Source: a virus. From it: a stretch of 64,000 nucleotides of DNA. The stretch covers positions 1 through 64,000 of IMG/VR virus record IMGVR_UViG_3300012926_000036. One strand, written 5' to 3'. The notes under the pieces were generated by a model, which worked only from the letters and a program-made list of their open reading frames with translations, was not told the origin of the DNA and made no database searches. Positions 34,348 to 43,423 of this stretch are shown in pieces (the first letter of the stretch is position 1; every line of letters begins with the position of its first letter). Made by a program: the position numbers and the translations under genes.

Positions 34348-34580
34348 GCAGCCGCCCCAAGTATCTCAAACTTAATGCACGTCTCTGGGCTCGGATGCCA
34401 ATACACTTCGGTATCATTCCAACTAACAACATCGTTTACTCTGAATACATAATTTGTTGCCGGAATAAATAATCTAACCATCCTAAAATCATTTAACCGA
34501 ACACATAAACATTTCGAGTGTACGCCGTTAATGAACGCGTTACCACCTCCTATAATCATCCCATAATGTGTCCCAGTCAT
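34344..34580 (-). CDS. Small virion protein, 78 aa
   Basis: A 78-residue protein: GMIIGGGNAFINGVHSKC, an RLFIPATNYVFRVNDVV beta segment and WNDTEVYWHPSPETC. Coupled to the next gene by ATGA. Position among head genes points to a minor head/connector component, but no family is recognised. Confidence 0.5.
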   Translation of the reverse strand: MTGTHYGMIIGGGNAFINGVHSKCLCVRLNDFRMVRLFIPATNYVFRVNDVVSWNDTEVYWHPSPETCIKFEILGAAA

Positions 34581-34581
34581 T

Positions 34582-34881
34582 TCAATGCGTGTCGGCGGCC
34601 GGAATCGAACCGGCTTTAAACCTTGGGTCCGGGTTACGTCCTGCCATAGGCGCCGACAATTGTTCCACTTCTTTAAAAGCGTCGTTGTTATGCTTAAACA
34701 TTTTCAACTCGAACGAAAAATGGTCCATCTCGTTCCTTAACCAATCAAGATAATCACCACGACCGCTTGTTATCATTACCTTAATTTTCTTCTTGATTGA
34801 TTCAATCTCGGTAATTAACTGGTTACATTCCTGTTCAAGCTTTTGCCCAATTGCGATTAATTCTTTTTCTTTCACGCTCAT
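34582..34881 (-). CDS. Coiled-coil protein with tRNA-like 3' end
   Basis: A 99-residue protein made of a coiled coil with heptads (EKELIAIGQKLEQECNQL, then IESIKKKIKVM). Its last 23 codons are encoded by the tRNA-like sequence at 34590-34657, giving NPDPRFKAGSIPAADTH. That tail does not look like natural protein sequence. It may show that a tRNA-like insertion replaced the original 3' end. The start overlaps the portal stop by 4 bp. Confidence 0.5.
   Translation of the reverse strand: MSVKEKELIAIGQKLEQECNQLITEIESIKKKIKVMITSGRGDYLDWLRNEMDHFSFELKMFKHNNDAFKEVEQLSAPMAGRNPDPRFKAGSIPAADTH
34590..34657 (-). other. tRNA-like sequence
   Basis: On the minus strand, a perfect 7-bp acceptor stem (GTCGGCG at 34651-34657 with CGCCGAC at 34591-34597) encloses a perfect T-arm (GCCGG TTCGATT CCGGC, 34598-34614). 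The discriminator would be A. Between these is a 4-bp anticodon-like stem (AACC/GGTT, 34619-34622 with 34632-34635) with a 9-nt loop and a shrunken D-like region (CCT ATGGC AGG). Total length is 68 nt and no U33 or clear anticodon is visible. It is not a normal tRNA; it may be a pseudogene, a second attachment site or a tRNA mimic. Confidence 0.6.
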
Positions 34882-36368
34882 ACTTGTATTCCACTAGGTT
34901 CAGTATCTTTTGTCTGTGCACTAGGAGCTAAACCCGGAGTGTTCTGCGCAGGTTCAGGTGCGCCAAACTTGGTATCTACACCGATATCAGGAGGTACATA
35001 CAATTCGTCTTCGTCGCTCGGTTCTGGTATTGAATGGCGTGGATACATAAAATCTTTGGCAACCGGAACCCGCATCTCTTGAAATAGGATCTTGTCACGT
35101 TGCGCTAGAGCGAGTTCGTCAGTTGGTTCCTCCATTGATCCTTCTATCCGTGGTCGTTCGCTCGTCTCGCCGTAGTTCAACATCAAAATCGCCGGGATGA
35201 ATTGGTTATTAATTACCGACATAACAAAATCGGCTACTCCGTTTAAAACCTTGCGCTCGGTATCCGCATGGATCTGGCCGAGCGCTCGGTTCCCCCCGGA
35301 TTGGCGGACAGAGCTTGTTAACGTCTGTCCTAAAATTATTATATCGCATTGTTCGTCAGCATCCCCCGTCAAAACCCGTTGTGGCAACATCGACCCGATG
35401 CTCGACTTTGATTCTAGTAACTCAACTTTTGCGCCAGCCGGGAACACACCCCAATTTGCGTACCCCATTTGTTCAAGCATTGAACACAACGAATTAAACG
35501 TTGTAACATCACCCGGGGTATACTCAGCCATGCGCATAGGTGTCCCGAACATCTGGCAAAACGTCATGAACCATTTCAGGCCGTACTTATGCGCTAACCA
35601 GTACGGTGTCAGTGAACGCAACATGGCCGATAACGTCGGATGATTGCTATACCCCTTAAATACACCAACCAAGAATTTGTCATCAGGAAACTGCGCAAGC
35701 GATTCCCAGGTAAACGCAAGGTTACCTAACGGATTCAACATTAACTGATCCGGCTTATCCGGCGCTAGTCCGTACCCGTAAAACCGTGCCGGAATCTTGC
35801 GGGTACATTTCGGAACCACCTCGCCGTCTCGTATTGTCCAATAAATTTCCGAGATCGAAAACCCGCATGGAATAGCGTCAACCAGATCTTTAACCATTGA
35901 ACTAAAATCCGATTGATCTAATGTAGGATCACCTTCCATTCCAAAAAGCGCGCGCTCAACAAGATCAGCTTTCTCTTGAGCGGACTTGCTTGTGCCAGCA
36001 CCCTTAGCGTTAAACGCTTTTATTCCCCACGGCAAATTAGCCACGTCACGCTTTAAACTAAGCAAGTTTTTCTGCAACCGCGGCCATTCATCAACCATTT
36101 TCTGGAATAACCGTTCTTGCCAGACGAGGTTACCGACAACCGCCTGTTTAAGAATGTTAGCCAGTTGATCAGGTTTAATCTCTCCCCATAGCTGGTAAAG
36201 TAACCGATCCCGGTTTTCGATCTGAATAATGCCTGGACTAATCCCGGAAGACGCAACTAATTTACCTTCAGCCGCATGACCGTTACCGACCGGGTACCCG
36301 GATTCTGCACTCTGTACCCTTGACTTATCTAAACTAGGAATTTTAGATTTACGCGGCATTTTACTCAT
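34878..36368 (-). CDS. Portal protein (Mu gp29/DUF935-like)
   Basis: A 496-residue portal of the Mu gp29 group. It has the signature elements RDGEVVPKCTRKIPARFYGYG, YGLKWFMTFCQMFGTPMRM and IGSMLPQRVLTGDADEQCD, followed by AQRDKILFQEMRVPVAKDF. I chose ATG 36368 (MSKMPRKSKIP) because it overlaps the glycosidase stop; an upstream in-frame start lies inside that gene. The portal forms the dodecameric DNA channel at a head vertex. Unusually, glycosidase genes separate it from the terminase. Confidence 0.85.
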   Translation of the reverse strand: MSKMPRKSKIPSLDKSRVQSAESGYPVGNGHAAEGKLVASSGISPGIIQIENRDRLLYQLWGEIKPDQLANILKQAVVGNLVWQERLFQKMVDEWPRLQKNLLSLKRDVANLPWGIKAFNAKGAGTSKSAQEKADLVERALFGMEGDPTLDQSDFSSMVKDLVDAIPCGFSISEIYWTIRDGEVVPKCTRKIPARFYGYGLAPDKPDQLMLNPLGNLAFTWESLAQFPDDKFLVGVFKGYSNHPTLSAMLRSLTPYWLAHKYGLKWFMTFCQMFGTPMRMAEYTPGDVTTFNSLCSMLEQMGYANWGVFPAGAKVELLESKSSIGSMLPQRVLTGDADEQCDIIILGQTLTSSVRQSGGNRALGQIHADTERKVLNGVADFVMSVINNQFIPAILMLNYGETSERPRIEGSMEEPTDELALAQRDKILFQEMRVPVAKDFMYPRHSIPEPSDEDELYVPPDIGVDTKFGAPEPAQNTPGLAPSAQTKDTEPSGIQV

Positions 36369-39136
36369 TGAACAGTAAACGTTGTCGGAGAACTCGTGAA
36401 CGGCCACGATAGAATCACAACCACGGTCGGCGATCCCCACGGCACCCATTGGCTGCCCTCAGTCAAAACTTGGCCATTAGCTTTCACTGTGTTCCATTGG
36501 TTAGCGCCAGGCGCTGGCCAGGATACACGAGCTTTTACCGTGCCGGCCCCGTTTAGCGCTACCGTGGCATTGGACGGCAACCCGCCATTGGTGAGGCTAT
36601 ACGTGCCACTGACATTCTGGTACCCAGGATCGCTGTAATTTGGATCGACGTAGACTGGTGTCGGTGGCGGCGCCGCCTGGTTAACGAACGTCACAACGCT
36701 CTGAGCTGGTACCGTATACGCGAATTGGCCATTAGTGACCGTCACCGCCGCCTGGCTCGCTAGTGATTGACTCGCAGACGTCACCCACGGCGTGACGCTC
36801 GAGGCGCTTAACCCATTTAGGCCAAACGTCGTCGGTACGTCTGCGGTACCGTCATTGATCGCTACAATCGCGAATGATGCGCCGCTCTTGTACGCGCTAA
36901 CCAGTAAAGCTGGGTCAGCAGTCACCCCGACCATATTCCAGCCTGGGCGCACGAACTTAGCGAAATTCCCTTCCGTGTACAGTCTCTTAGCTGGGTTACC
37001 TGAATGATCCGTGAGCCCTTCATTGTCGCTATTTGCGCTGATCAGCCACCAATAATTCCAGGCATTTATGCCCGCCATCATGAACTGGTGAATGTTTGTC
37101 GCCCAGCGTAACCCGTTAGCGATACTCGGATCGAAAGATTCGAAGCTTGACACCTCTGTTTCCCAGACTGGTTTCCCGCCCGCGACAGGCCCGATAGTGC
37201 CAGAATAATCGTGCCCGCCTAGGATATCCACGAGCCCGTTTGTCCCAGAGTCCGCTAACGTGGAGCTGGCTAGATCGAAGCTCCATTTGGTTTCTTCCGG
37301 CAGAATGATCTTGACGGCTGTTTGCCCAGCTGTGTTCAAGGCGTTGCGAAGCAGGGGTATGAAGCTGTGAAAATTGTCTGCGGTCCACAAGCAGGACGCG
37401 TAGCTCGCGGTCCAGTCAGGCTCATTCTGGATACTGACCGCGTAAAGATTCACGCCATTGGCCGCCATCATTTTCGCGTACGCCGCTATCGAATTCGCCC
37501 AAGCCTGGTAATCGGCTGGCAAAAGGTATCCGCCATTGTTTTCGTCGTTATTGGTCTTCCACGCTGCTGGTGGGCTCCAGGGCGTAGCCCAAACTTTAGC
37601 GCCTTGAGCCTGAGCGAGTTGGGCGCTGACAAGCTCGCTCTGCGGGATTGTGCCATCCGCCAGTATCCGGGTCCTGATAAGCGATAGCCCCACCCCGTTT
37701 GAGGCAGAGAAGAACATTTGGGCTTGCGCTTGGGTAAGTGTCGCACCGGTCCACGCTATTGCTGCGCCCCATCCGTCAACCTTCTGCTTGACATCGTTCC
37801 CATTGATCGTGTTTTTCGCTGTAGGCGTAGGCGTAGGCGTTGGAGTAGGTGCAGGCGCAGCAGACGCTATGTACGCTACAGGCTCGCTCGTGACTGGCGT
37901 ACTGATAACCACGACCTGATCTTGCCATTGGCTCCACTCATAACTGGCAAGTGCGCGCGATGCCCCGCTCACTAGGTTCAATGACGATACGCTCTCCGTA
38001 TTCGGATGTGTCCAGCTCAAGCGTCCCATACGCGAACTCGTGGCCGGATAAATGTCGCCCTCCCAAGCTACGCCAATCGCAGTATCGCCTTTCGCGAAAC
38101 TGAATCCGTAAAAGTGCGTAAAATCGAAATTCGGATCTGAGTACTGCGGGTTTACGTACACGCCGCCAATCGGCGAGAAACCGGCCATGGTGAGCGCCAC
38201 GCGCTTGACGACAGCCTCCGCTGATTTGCCTTGGATGCCGAACATTTCGCTGCCGTTATCGGCAAATTCGTAAATAAAGCTGTACGCAACACCGAGCCCT
38301 TCTGAGAGCAGGATGCGCCGAGCCAAATTTAGGCCTTGCTCGTAAAAAGGGTACTCGTTCCCATCGCCCCAGAAACCCCATTCAGTATCCCATCTGGGTT
38401 TGGTGTCATGCTGTTTCCAGCCAGTACAGAAATCTTGGAACGTTGAGTATGGCGGTTCGTACACCAGGTTATCCGCTGGATGCGGCGGGAACCCGGAAAA
38501 CGCTGGCTGATATGGGTGCGCTGTCCCGCCGTCGTACTGCGCGCCGGCCGCCATCATTGTGAAATCGTCCCCAGCTTGCGCCCCGAGCCCGATAACGGTC
38601 ATGCTCGGGTTCGCTGCGTGAATCGATGCCGTACACGCCGAGAGTAACGCAGCGTACTTAGATTGCCAGCCGCTCCCTTCTTTCTGCGCGTAATCGTTGT
38701 TCGGTTCGTTAACAATCTCAATCGCTTGACATTGCGGATAATTCTTGAGTTGCCCAGCGAGCCAGCCTGCGGCCGCAGCGAACCCGGCCTGGTCATACGG
38801 ATCGGTGTACCCAGCCCCATACCCGTAAGCCATGTCGACATCAACTTTCAGCCCGTTCTGGCCAGCAATTGTAACCCAGTTAATCCACCATTGTGGCAAC
38901 GAATAAGAGCCGTGCACTGATTCGATATCGCCCCAAGTCAGATCATCGCGGACCCAGCCAAATCCATCCGCTGCGATCTGTGGAATATTCGATGCCGGGT
39001 ACCCTTGCGCGAAATGCGCGCACACGCCTAAATGGCTATCTGCCGCGTATATTCTAAGGGGCGATACGCCATCAGCAACGAGCGCCAGTTGCACCCCAGT
39101 AATCAGCATCCGAGCTAACAAAAGTAATGGCTTCAT
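36365..39136 (-). CDS. Bifunctional secreted glycoside hydrolase (GH30)
   Basis: A 923-residue protein with a signal-like N-terminus and two clan-A TIM-barrel catalytic domains. Domain 1 (about 30-420) has acid/base E144 (IVNEPN) and nucleophile E252 (DTEWGFW). A Pro-Thr linker (428-440) follows. Domain 2 (about 440-810) has the GH30 layout with acid/base E572 (QNEPDW) and nucleophile E661 (WETEVS), like glucuronoxylanases. A C-terminal beta-sandwich follows. It would depolymerise plant or capsular glycans outside the cell. It is sandwiched between the portal and a proline-rich gene with ATGA overlaps. Confidence 0.85.
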   Translation of the reverse strand: MKPLLLLARMLITGVQLALVADGVSPLRIYAADSHLGVCAHFAQGYPASNIPQIAADGFGWVRDDLTWGDIESVHGSYSLPQWWINWVTIAGQNGLKVDVDMAYGYGAGYTDPYDQAGFAAAAGWLAGQLKNYPQCQAIEIVNEPNNDYAQKEGSGWQSKYAALLSACTASIHAANPSMTVIGLGAQAGDDFTMMAAGAQYDGGTAHPYQPAFSGFPPHPADNLVYEPPYSTFQDFCTGWKQHDTKPRWDTEWGFWGDGNEYPFYEQGLNLARRILLSEGLGVAYSFIYEFADNGSEMFGIQGKSAEAVVKRVALTMAGFSPIGGVYVNPQYSDPNFDFTHFYGFSFAKGDTAIGVAWEGDIYPATSSRMGRLSWTHPNTESVSSLNLVSGASRALASYEWSQWQDQVVVISTPVTSEPVAYIASAAPAPTPTPTPTPTAKNTINGNDVKQKVDGWGAAIAWTGATLTQAQAQMFFSASNGVGLSLIRTRILADGTIPQSELVSAQLAQAQGAKVWATPWSPPAAWKTNNDENNGGYLLPADYQAWANSIAAYAKMMAANGVNLYAVSIQNEPDWTASYASCLWTADNFHSFIPLLRNALNTAGQTAVKIILPEETKWSFDLASSTLADSGTNGLVDILGGHDYSGTIGPVAGGKPVWETEVSSFESFDPSIANGLRWATNIHQFMMAGINAWNYWWLISANSDNEGLTDHSGNPAKRLYTEGNFAKFVRPGWNMVGVTADPALLVSAYKSGASFAIVAINDGTADVPTTFGLNGLSASSVTPWVTSASQSLASQAAVTVTNGQFAYTVPAQSVVTFVNQAAPPPTPVYVDPNYSDPGYQNVSGTYSLTNGGLPSNATVALNGAGTVKARVSWPAPGANQWNTVKANGQVLTEGSQWVPWGSPTVVVILSWPFTSSPTTFTVQ

Positions 39137-39282
39137 GGTCCGGGTTGTTGATCAGTCTCCGATCCCTCCTCGTACGGTTCTTGTTCAGGTGGCGGAGTCG
39201 GTGGCACTAAGGACGGATTAAAGTCAGGTTCCTGACTAGGAGAAGGCGGCGGAATCGGCGGGAATGGATCACCGTTACTCAT
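39133..39282 (-). CDS. Proline-rich peptide, 49 aa
   Basis: A 49-residue acidic, proline-rich ORF (PFPPIPPPSPSQEPD, then PPTPPPEQEPYEEG). Coupled at both ends by ATGA to the GH43-like and GH30 genes. No hydrophobic segment. It may be a flexible linker or spacer peptide, but could have no function beyond coupling translation. Confidence 0.45.
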   Translation of the reverse strand: MSNGDPFPPIPPPSPSQEPDFNPSLVPPTPPPEQEPYEEGSETDQQPGP

Positions 39283-41441
39283 AAATGTTGCTGGAGTTCA
39301 GTTCCTATATTATAAGCTTCTTGTTGCATTGCTATAAATGCAGGTTGCCAAGGAGCGAAATGAGGCAACTGCAAAAGCTGCGATGTTCTAGGTGCAGCTC
39401 TAGTCTGAACCGGTGATAAGCTAACTCCGTTAGCGTTCACTGTTCTTATCCTGTAAAAATTACCAACTTTAGACGTTACGAACGATGCGCTACCTGCCGT
39501 AATTACTTGAGATAATACATTTTGCGTAAATGCAAAATCATCAGCTATATCAAGGTATAAATTGCACGCTTTTAATTCATTATTTGACCAAGCAACAATA
39601 TTTCCAATTACCGTTAGATTACTTACAGGCAATGGTGCACCACTTACAGTAGGAAAAGTTGTATTTAAATTCCACGTTGGCGTCCAAGAAATCGTAAATG
39701 ACGTGCTGCCTTGAACAATTGGTAACAGTATCCTACGATAATTCGGTAACGGGTTAGTGCCACTATCGTATCGATCGCCGCAATAAATAAACGCATTCCT
39801 ACCAGGAATTATTAACACTTGGCAAGTCTGTGTATCATAAGAATTAGAAGGTGTCGCAGTCAATCCTGCTGCGATTTCACCTGCTGTTTGCGGTATCGTA
39901 GCAGCCTGAAACGGATTATTACCTGCACTTGAATATGCTGCCCATGGACCCAGTGGCGAAGACGACCACTGATATGTGCAGGTATTAGGCGCGTAATTGC
40001 TCTGACCTGATTGCATCAGGAAATAACTACCAGGCCCATTAGTCCACATTGTAGCCGCTTCTCCGGCGCTACTTGTTGTCAAAGCATATGTGTTCGTCAA
40101 ACTTTTAAAATCGGAGCTTAACCTAACCACCATCAAATCAGTATTACCATTGCATTCCGTAAGTAAATATCCGAAGCCGGTATTAGGATCGAGAAACGCG
40201 CTTGAGTCACCAATATCGATATTTATACTTTGCCAGGTATCGTACAGATTCACCTGCACAAACGGTCCATCAGGAGAAGAAGAAACAAAACTTGCCTTAC
40301 TGCTATTTGCGCCTATGTAATTTCCCCACATTACATAGTTGTTATTAAGCGCATTGTATAACACGCATGGGCGAATAGCTATGTAAGGATAATGCGCAAC
40401 GAATTGCCAGTTAAGTAGGTCGGCAGATTTATATATGTATAAATCTCCAACAGGCATCGTATCGTAATAATCGCCATACTTATACCAATATCCGCTCACC
40501 GGATCATACATTATCGAGCATTCAAACTGATAAATCCTAAGCCCGGTAGTTACGTCAAATTGATCATCAATAGTATTCCATAAACCTCCTGACTGAATAT
40601 AAAACTGTCGTACCACTACTCGGCTACTAGCGCCACTCAGTATTGCCACCATGCTCAACGTTATTGATCCAGCTGGTATTACTATCTGTCCAGTATATAA
40701 CGTTGACGCAACGGTTGGTATAGAACCATCAATAGTATAATAAATAGATGCACCAGGGGTTGCGCATGACATCGTTGCCACAATCGGAAAATCGTAATGC
40801 CCTCCAACGGGTGTACACGCTGGACTCGCAACTGAACTGATATCAACTATGAAGCATACCCACGCAACGGAATTCGTTGACCCGAAAGTAGCGTGCACCG
40901 GCGAGCTACTAACAGAAAGTGCGTCCTCGGTACCATCCCAAAAACCAGCAGTTGCTCGTAGCGTGTAACCGCTGCCAGCACTCATGGTCGTAGAGGCACT
41001 CGCGAACGTGTATGAAAAAAGTAGTTCGTTAGCTGAAACTGGAGAAATGTTCGGGCTTGTAGGAGTATTGTTATTCCCTGTAACTCCAGCCGATCCGATC
41101 ACGGCTACGGCATTAGCGTATTCCAGAATAATAAACTCAACTAACGTTGTAGCCGCAGAAAATGTTACAGTTACGGTATTACCACCAGCAGCAGCGGCAG
41201 AAATTCCAAACGCTATATATATAAACGACGTCCAGTTTCCGGACCCTACCTGACTTGCTACATAGTTATAAGTATTACCAGAGGTATCAGTAACTGAAAT
41301 AGGATTTGCAGCGTTTATAGAAAAGCAAATAATATTACAATTACCTGCCGCCTGCACACCAGTGTATACTTGATGAACGGATAAGTTGCCTCCTCCGAAA
41401 GATCCACCTGTACTCGACTGAATATATGTCGGCGCAGCCAC
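39279..41441 (-). CDS. GH43-like glycosidase, virion-associated
   Basis: A 720-residue protein that begins with GTG and lacks a signal peptide. Its N-terminal beta-sandwich (about 1-200) is followed by a CHB_HEX_C-like domain (SIYYTIDGSIPTVASTLYTG). Next is a beta-propeller region (about 290-600) with blade motifs such as DLYIYKSADLLNWQFV, DSSAFLDPNTGFGYLLTE and ASFVSSSPDGPF, typical of family GH43 (beta-galactosidase/arabinanase type). The end is an Ig/FN3-like domain. Without a signal it is likely loaded on the virion or released by lysis to degrade glycans. Confidence 0.75.
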   Translation of the reverse strand: MAAPTYIQSSTGGSFGGGNLSVHQVYTGVQAAGNCNIICFSINAANPISVTDTSGNTYNYVASQVGSGNWTSFIYIAFGISAAAAGGNTVTVTFSAATTLVEFIILEYANAVAVIGSAGVTGNNNTPTSPNISPVSANELLFSYTFASASTTMSAGSGYTLRATAGFWDGTEDALSVSSSPVHATFGSTNSVAWVCFIVDISSVASPACTPVGGHYDFPIVATMSCATPGASIYYTIDGSIPTVASTLYTGQIVIPAGSITLSMVAILSGASSRVVVRQFYIQSGGLWNTIDDQFDVTTGLRIYQFECSIMYDPVSGYWYKYGDYYDTMPVGDLYIYKSADLLNWQFVAHYPYIAIRPCVLYNALNNNYVMWGNYIGANSSKASFVSSSPDGPFVQVNLYDTWQSINIDIGDSSAFLDPNTGFGYLLTECNGNTDLMVVRLSSDFKSLTNTYALTTSSAGEAATMWTNGPGSYFLMQSGQSNYAPNTCTYQWSSSPLGPWAAYSSAGNNPFQAATIPQTAGEIAAGLTATPSNSYDTQTCQVLIIPGRNAFIYCGDRYDSGTNPLPNYRRILLPIVQGSTSFTISWTPTWNLNTTFPTVSGAPLPVSNLTVIGNIVAWSNNELKACNLYLDIADDFAFTQNVLSQVITAGSASFVTSKVGNFYRIRTVNANGVSLSPVQTRAAPRTSQLLQLPHFAPWQPAFIAMQQEAYNIGTELQQHL

Positions 41442-41468
41442 TTAAATAGAGTTCACAGACCTACATCA

Positions 41469-41714
41469 TTACAATTCTTTATTTTCCGGTACAGAACTTT
41501 CGATAACCTCAACTTCAGGACCAAACTCGTGCTCGTAATGATGCGGAATCTGTGTAGAAACAGGTTTACGCAACCCGCTATCATGCACAGATCCTTCCGA
41601 TCCTACTACTTCTTCAGTAGGAATCGTAAATTCGTGGATATAATTGTACGGCAACGGATTAGAGGGCGGTTTCGGTAACCCGCTCTCATGAATTCTCTCT
41701 TTTTGCTCTTCCAT
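41469..41714 (-). CDS. Duplicated small protein, 81 aa
   Basis: An acidic 81-residue protein made of two related units: one around HESGLPKPPSNPLPYNYIHEF and the other around HDSGLRKPVSTQIPHHYEHEF (spacing about 35 residues). No hydrophobic core. It may be a linear-motif peptide for virion or membrane assembly. Located between GH43-like and membrane genes. Confidence 0.5.
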   Translation of the reverse strand: MEEQKERIHESGLPKPPSNPLPYNYIHEFTIPTEEVVGSEGSVHDSGLRKPVSTQIPHHYEHEFGPEVEVIESSVPENKEL

Positions 41715-41720
41715 AAAAAT

Positions 41721-41951
41721 TTACATTGTTATTCCGATAAATGACAATAGCAGGAATAATATTATTAACGTGCCTACCACTATTATCATTACGCGCAAAA
41801 ATTGGACCAACCACAGGAACGGTGGACCAGGAGTCGGTAACTGAGCAATCGCCCAAATTAATAACCCGCACACAAAACAAACCACAAAAATCTTAATAAC
41901 TAATACTACTAGCGCCCATAACGAAAATGTTTGCGCAACTAGAACAAACAT
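41721..41951 (-). CDS. Two-span membrane protein, 76 aa
   Basis: A 76-residue protein with two transmembrane segments (VLVIKIFVVCFVCGLLIWAIA and FLRVMIIVVGTLIILFLLLSFIG) separated by a short QLPTPGPPF loop. The size and layout fit class II holins or a small membrane assembly factor. It is next to another membrane gene (41954-42367) and thus part of a probable lysis group. Confidence 0.55.
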   Translation of the reverse strand: MFVLVAQTFSLWALVVLVIKIFVVCFVCGLLIWAIAQLPTPGPPFLWLVQFLRVMIIVVGTLIILFLLLSFIGITM

Positions 41952-41953
41952 AT

Positions 41954-42367
41954 TTATCCCTCAACTAAATGCGGTTTATCTTCAGAATGCTTCATCTGCG
42001 CTGGTGCGGTTACCGGTTCCGTAGCGACAACCGGAGGAATAACTACAGCCAACTTAGCGTCATGTACCGCAATACTTTGCGCGTTCACGTTATGCATTGC
42101 CGTTAAATCATCCTTTACTTTAGAAATAGTTTCTTTCATGACCGGTACAACGTAATCTATCCGTTTCGTCACCGACGAGGCCACTTGCTCAATCTCTTGA
42201 CTATCACCAGCATGCATGAGTCCTGACGATTGCAACGCTACAACTACGGCACCTGTAGCATACGTAATTACTTCTGGGCTAACACCGAACAAATGCAATA
42301 CTACTGGAACAATAACTAACGCGAGCATCGACGCTATTCCGTGCCAAGATGTTATCGGCGATTTCAT
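41954..42367 (-). CDS. Membrane protein, holin-like
   Basis: A 137-residue protein. It has an N-terminal hydrophobic region (ASMLALVIVPVVLHLFG, then EVITYATGAVVVALQSSG) that could make two spans, followed by a charged helical domain (SSVTKRIDYVVPVMKETISKV). Its start overlaps the preceding stop. Phage holins of this layout exist, but no signature is certain. Confidence 0.5.
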   Translation of the reverse strand: MKSPITSWHGIASMLALVIVPVVLHLFGVSPEVITYATGAVVVALQSSGLMHAGDSQEIEQVASSVTKRIDYVVPVMKETISKVKDDLTAMHNVNAQSIAVHDAKLAVVIPPVVATEPVTAPAQMKHSEDKPHLVEG

Positions 42368-42633
42368 TACAACCCACCTTTCAAAAACGTGTTTGCGTCA
42401 CTAACCGACTCAAATACCGCTACCGGCGAACCGCCCGCCATTAAGTACACTGGCCCAGTTCCCAGAATTGTCATTCCTTCTCCAGGCACTCCTATCCTTT
42501 GCCAATGAACACCTGCGTCTGTAGATGGATCATTCCCTGTACTAGCCAAAATACATTTGAACGACATACCGTTATAGCTAACAATATCGTTAACTACCCA
42601 CGCTGTTGTATTATCCCAAGGTCCAGTAGCCAT
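42367..42633 (-). CDS. Chitin-binding-type (CBM5/12) small protein
   Basis: An 88-residue protein whose N-terminal half (WDNTTAWVVNDIVSYNGMSF ... HWQRIG) matches the aromatic-rich CBM5/12 chitin-binding fold (W....Y..Gd.V.y.G..Y.c...). The rest is GTGPVYLMAGGSPVAVF. It may be a glycan-binding virion subunit or a module for nearby hydrolases. Confidence 0.65.
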   Translation of the reverse strand: MATGPWDNTTAWVVNDIVSYNGMSFKCILASTGNDPSTDAGVHWQRIGVPGEGMTILGTGPVYLMAGGSPVAVFESVSDANTFLKGGL

Positions 42634-42640
42634 AACATTC

Positions 42641-43129
42641 CTATTTTACATCCTTACCAGTTATTGTCTGAACAAGCATACCTGATGCCGCTAATCTATC
42701 ATCCTTACCTGACTCGTATTCCTTATATTCATTTTCAGCTGCGATAGCAGCTAATTCAGCAACTCTAGCTACGCTCTTATCTTCCTCGTTATTAGTTCGT
42801 TTAGCATAGTTGGCTGACATAACGGCGTGATTCCGTGCTAAAGCTGCCATATTCCTTAAAACTACACGCATATAACCATTTATTTGCGAAGTAGTTCTTT
42901 CCGATGTTTGTTTTAATATAGATACACTAACCCTTAATTCGTTATCAACTGAGCTAATCCTATCTTTAACCTCAGCCATTAATGACGACGTTTTTTCGGC
43001 TATCCTGGTTCTCCTTAACTCCCAAATCCTTTGCACCCATAACGAAAATAAAATAATTAATGGTGTAACGGCAGTAAAAAACGCCGTCCACATACTGCTC
43101 TCCATCTTTGTTTCTACAACAGCGATCAA
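42641..43129 (-). CDS. Membrane protein with coiled coil, 162 aa
   Basis: A protein with an N-terminal membrane segment (WTAFFTAVTPLIILFSLWV) then a basic stop-transfer (RIWELRRTRIAEK) and a long soluble helix. A type II inner-membrane topology with periplasmic or cytoplasmic coiled coil fits an i-spanin or a small envelope protein. The neighbouring gene is a lipoprotein (43126-43419, ATGA overlap), which recalls Rz plus Rz1. Confidence 0.55.
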   Translation of the reverse strand: MIAVVETKMESSMWTAFFTAVTPLIILFSLWVQRIWELRRTRIAEKTSSLMAEVKDRISSVDNELRVSVSILKQTSERTTSQINGYMRVVLRNMAALARNHAVMSANYAKRTNNEEDKSVARVAELAAIAAENEYKEYESGKDDRLAASGMLVQTITGKDVK

Positions 43130-43419
43130 TGCAGTTCTCCATCCCTAAATTGTTCCTCTTCAGTTTTATGTTTAGGCATAATGTTCGGACTTAACGCAGG
43201 CCTTGGTGACACCATAGGTAACGGACTAGGGCGTGGTATCGGAGTGGGAGACGGAGTAGTCGTAGGTTTAACGTCAGGTAATTGATGCACATTCTCCACA
43301 CCTGTTCGATATCCATGCTTAACGCGATAATGTTTATGATAATATTTATTATGCACGTTCGTATTACTTGAGCACGCCACACATATTATAAACATTATTG
43401 CTCCTAAATAACATTTCAT
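43126..43419 (-). CDS. Lipoprotein with Pro/Thr-rich body
   Basis: A 97-residue protein with a lipoprotein signal (AIMFIICVAC, C16). The mature part is polar and has a PT-rich stretch (TTTPSPTPIPRPSPLPM) and a charged end (EEEQFRDGELH). Pro-rich o-spanins look like this. It overlaps the membrane protein gene by four bases, so the pair at 42641-43419 is a second candidate spanin pair. Confidence 0.65.
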   Translation of the reverse strand: MKCYLGAIMFIICVACSSNTNVHNKYYHKHYRVKHGYRTGVENVHQLPDVKPTTTPSPTPIPRPSPLPMVSPRPALSPNIMPKHKTEEEQFRDGELH

Positions 43420-43423
43420 TAAA

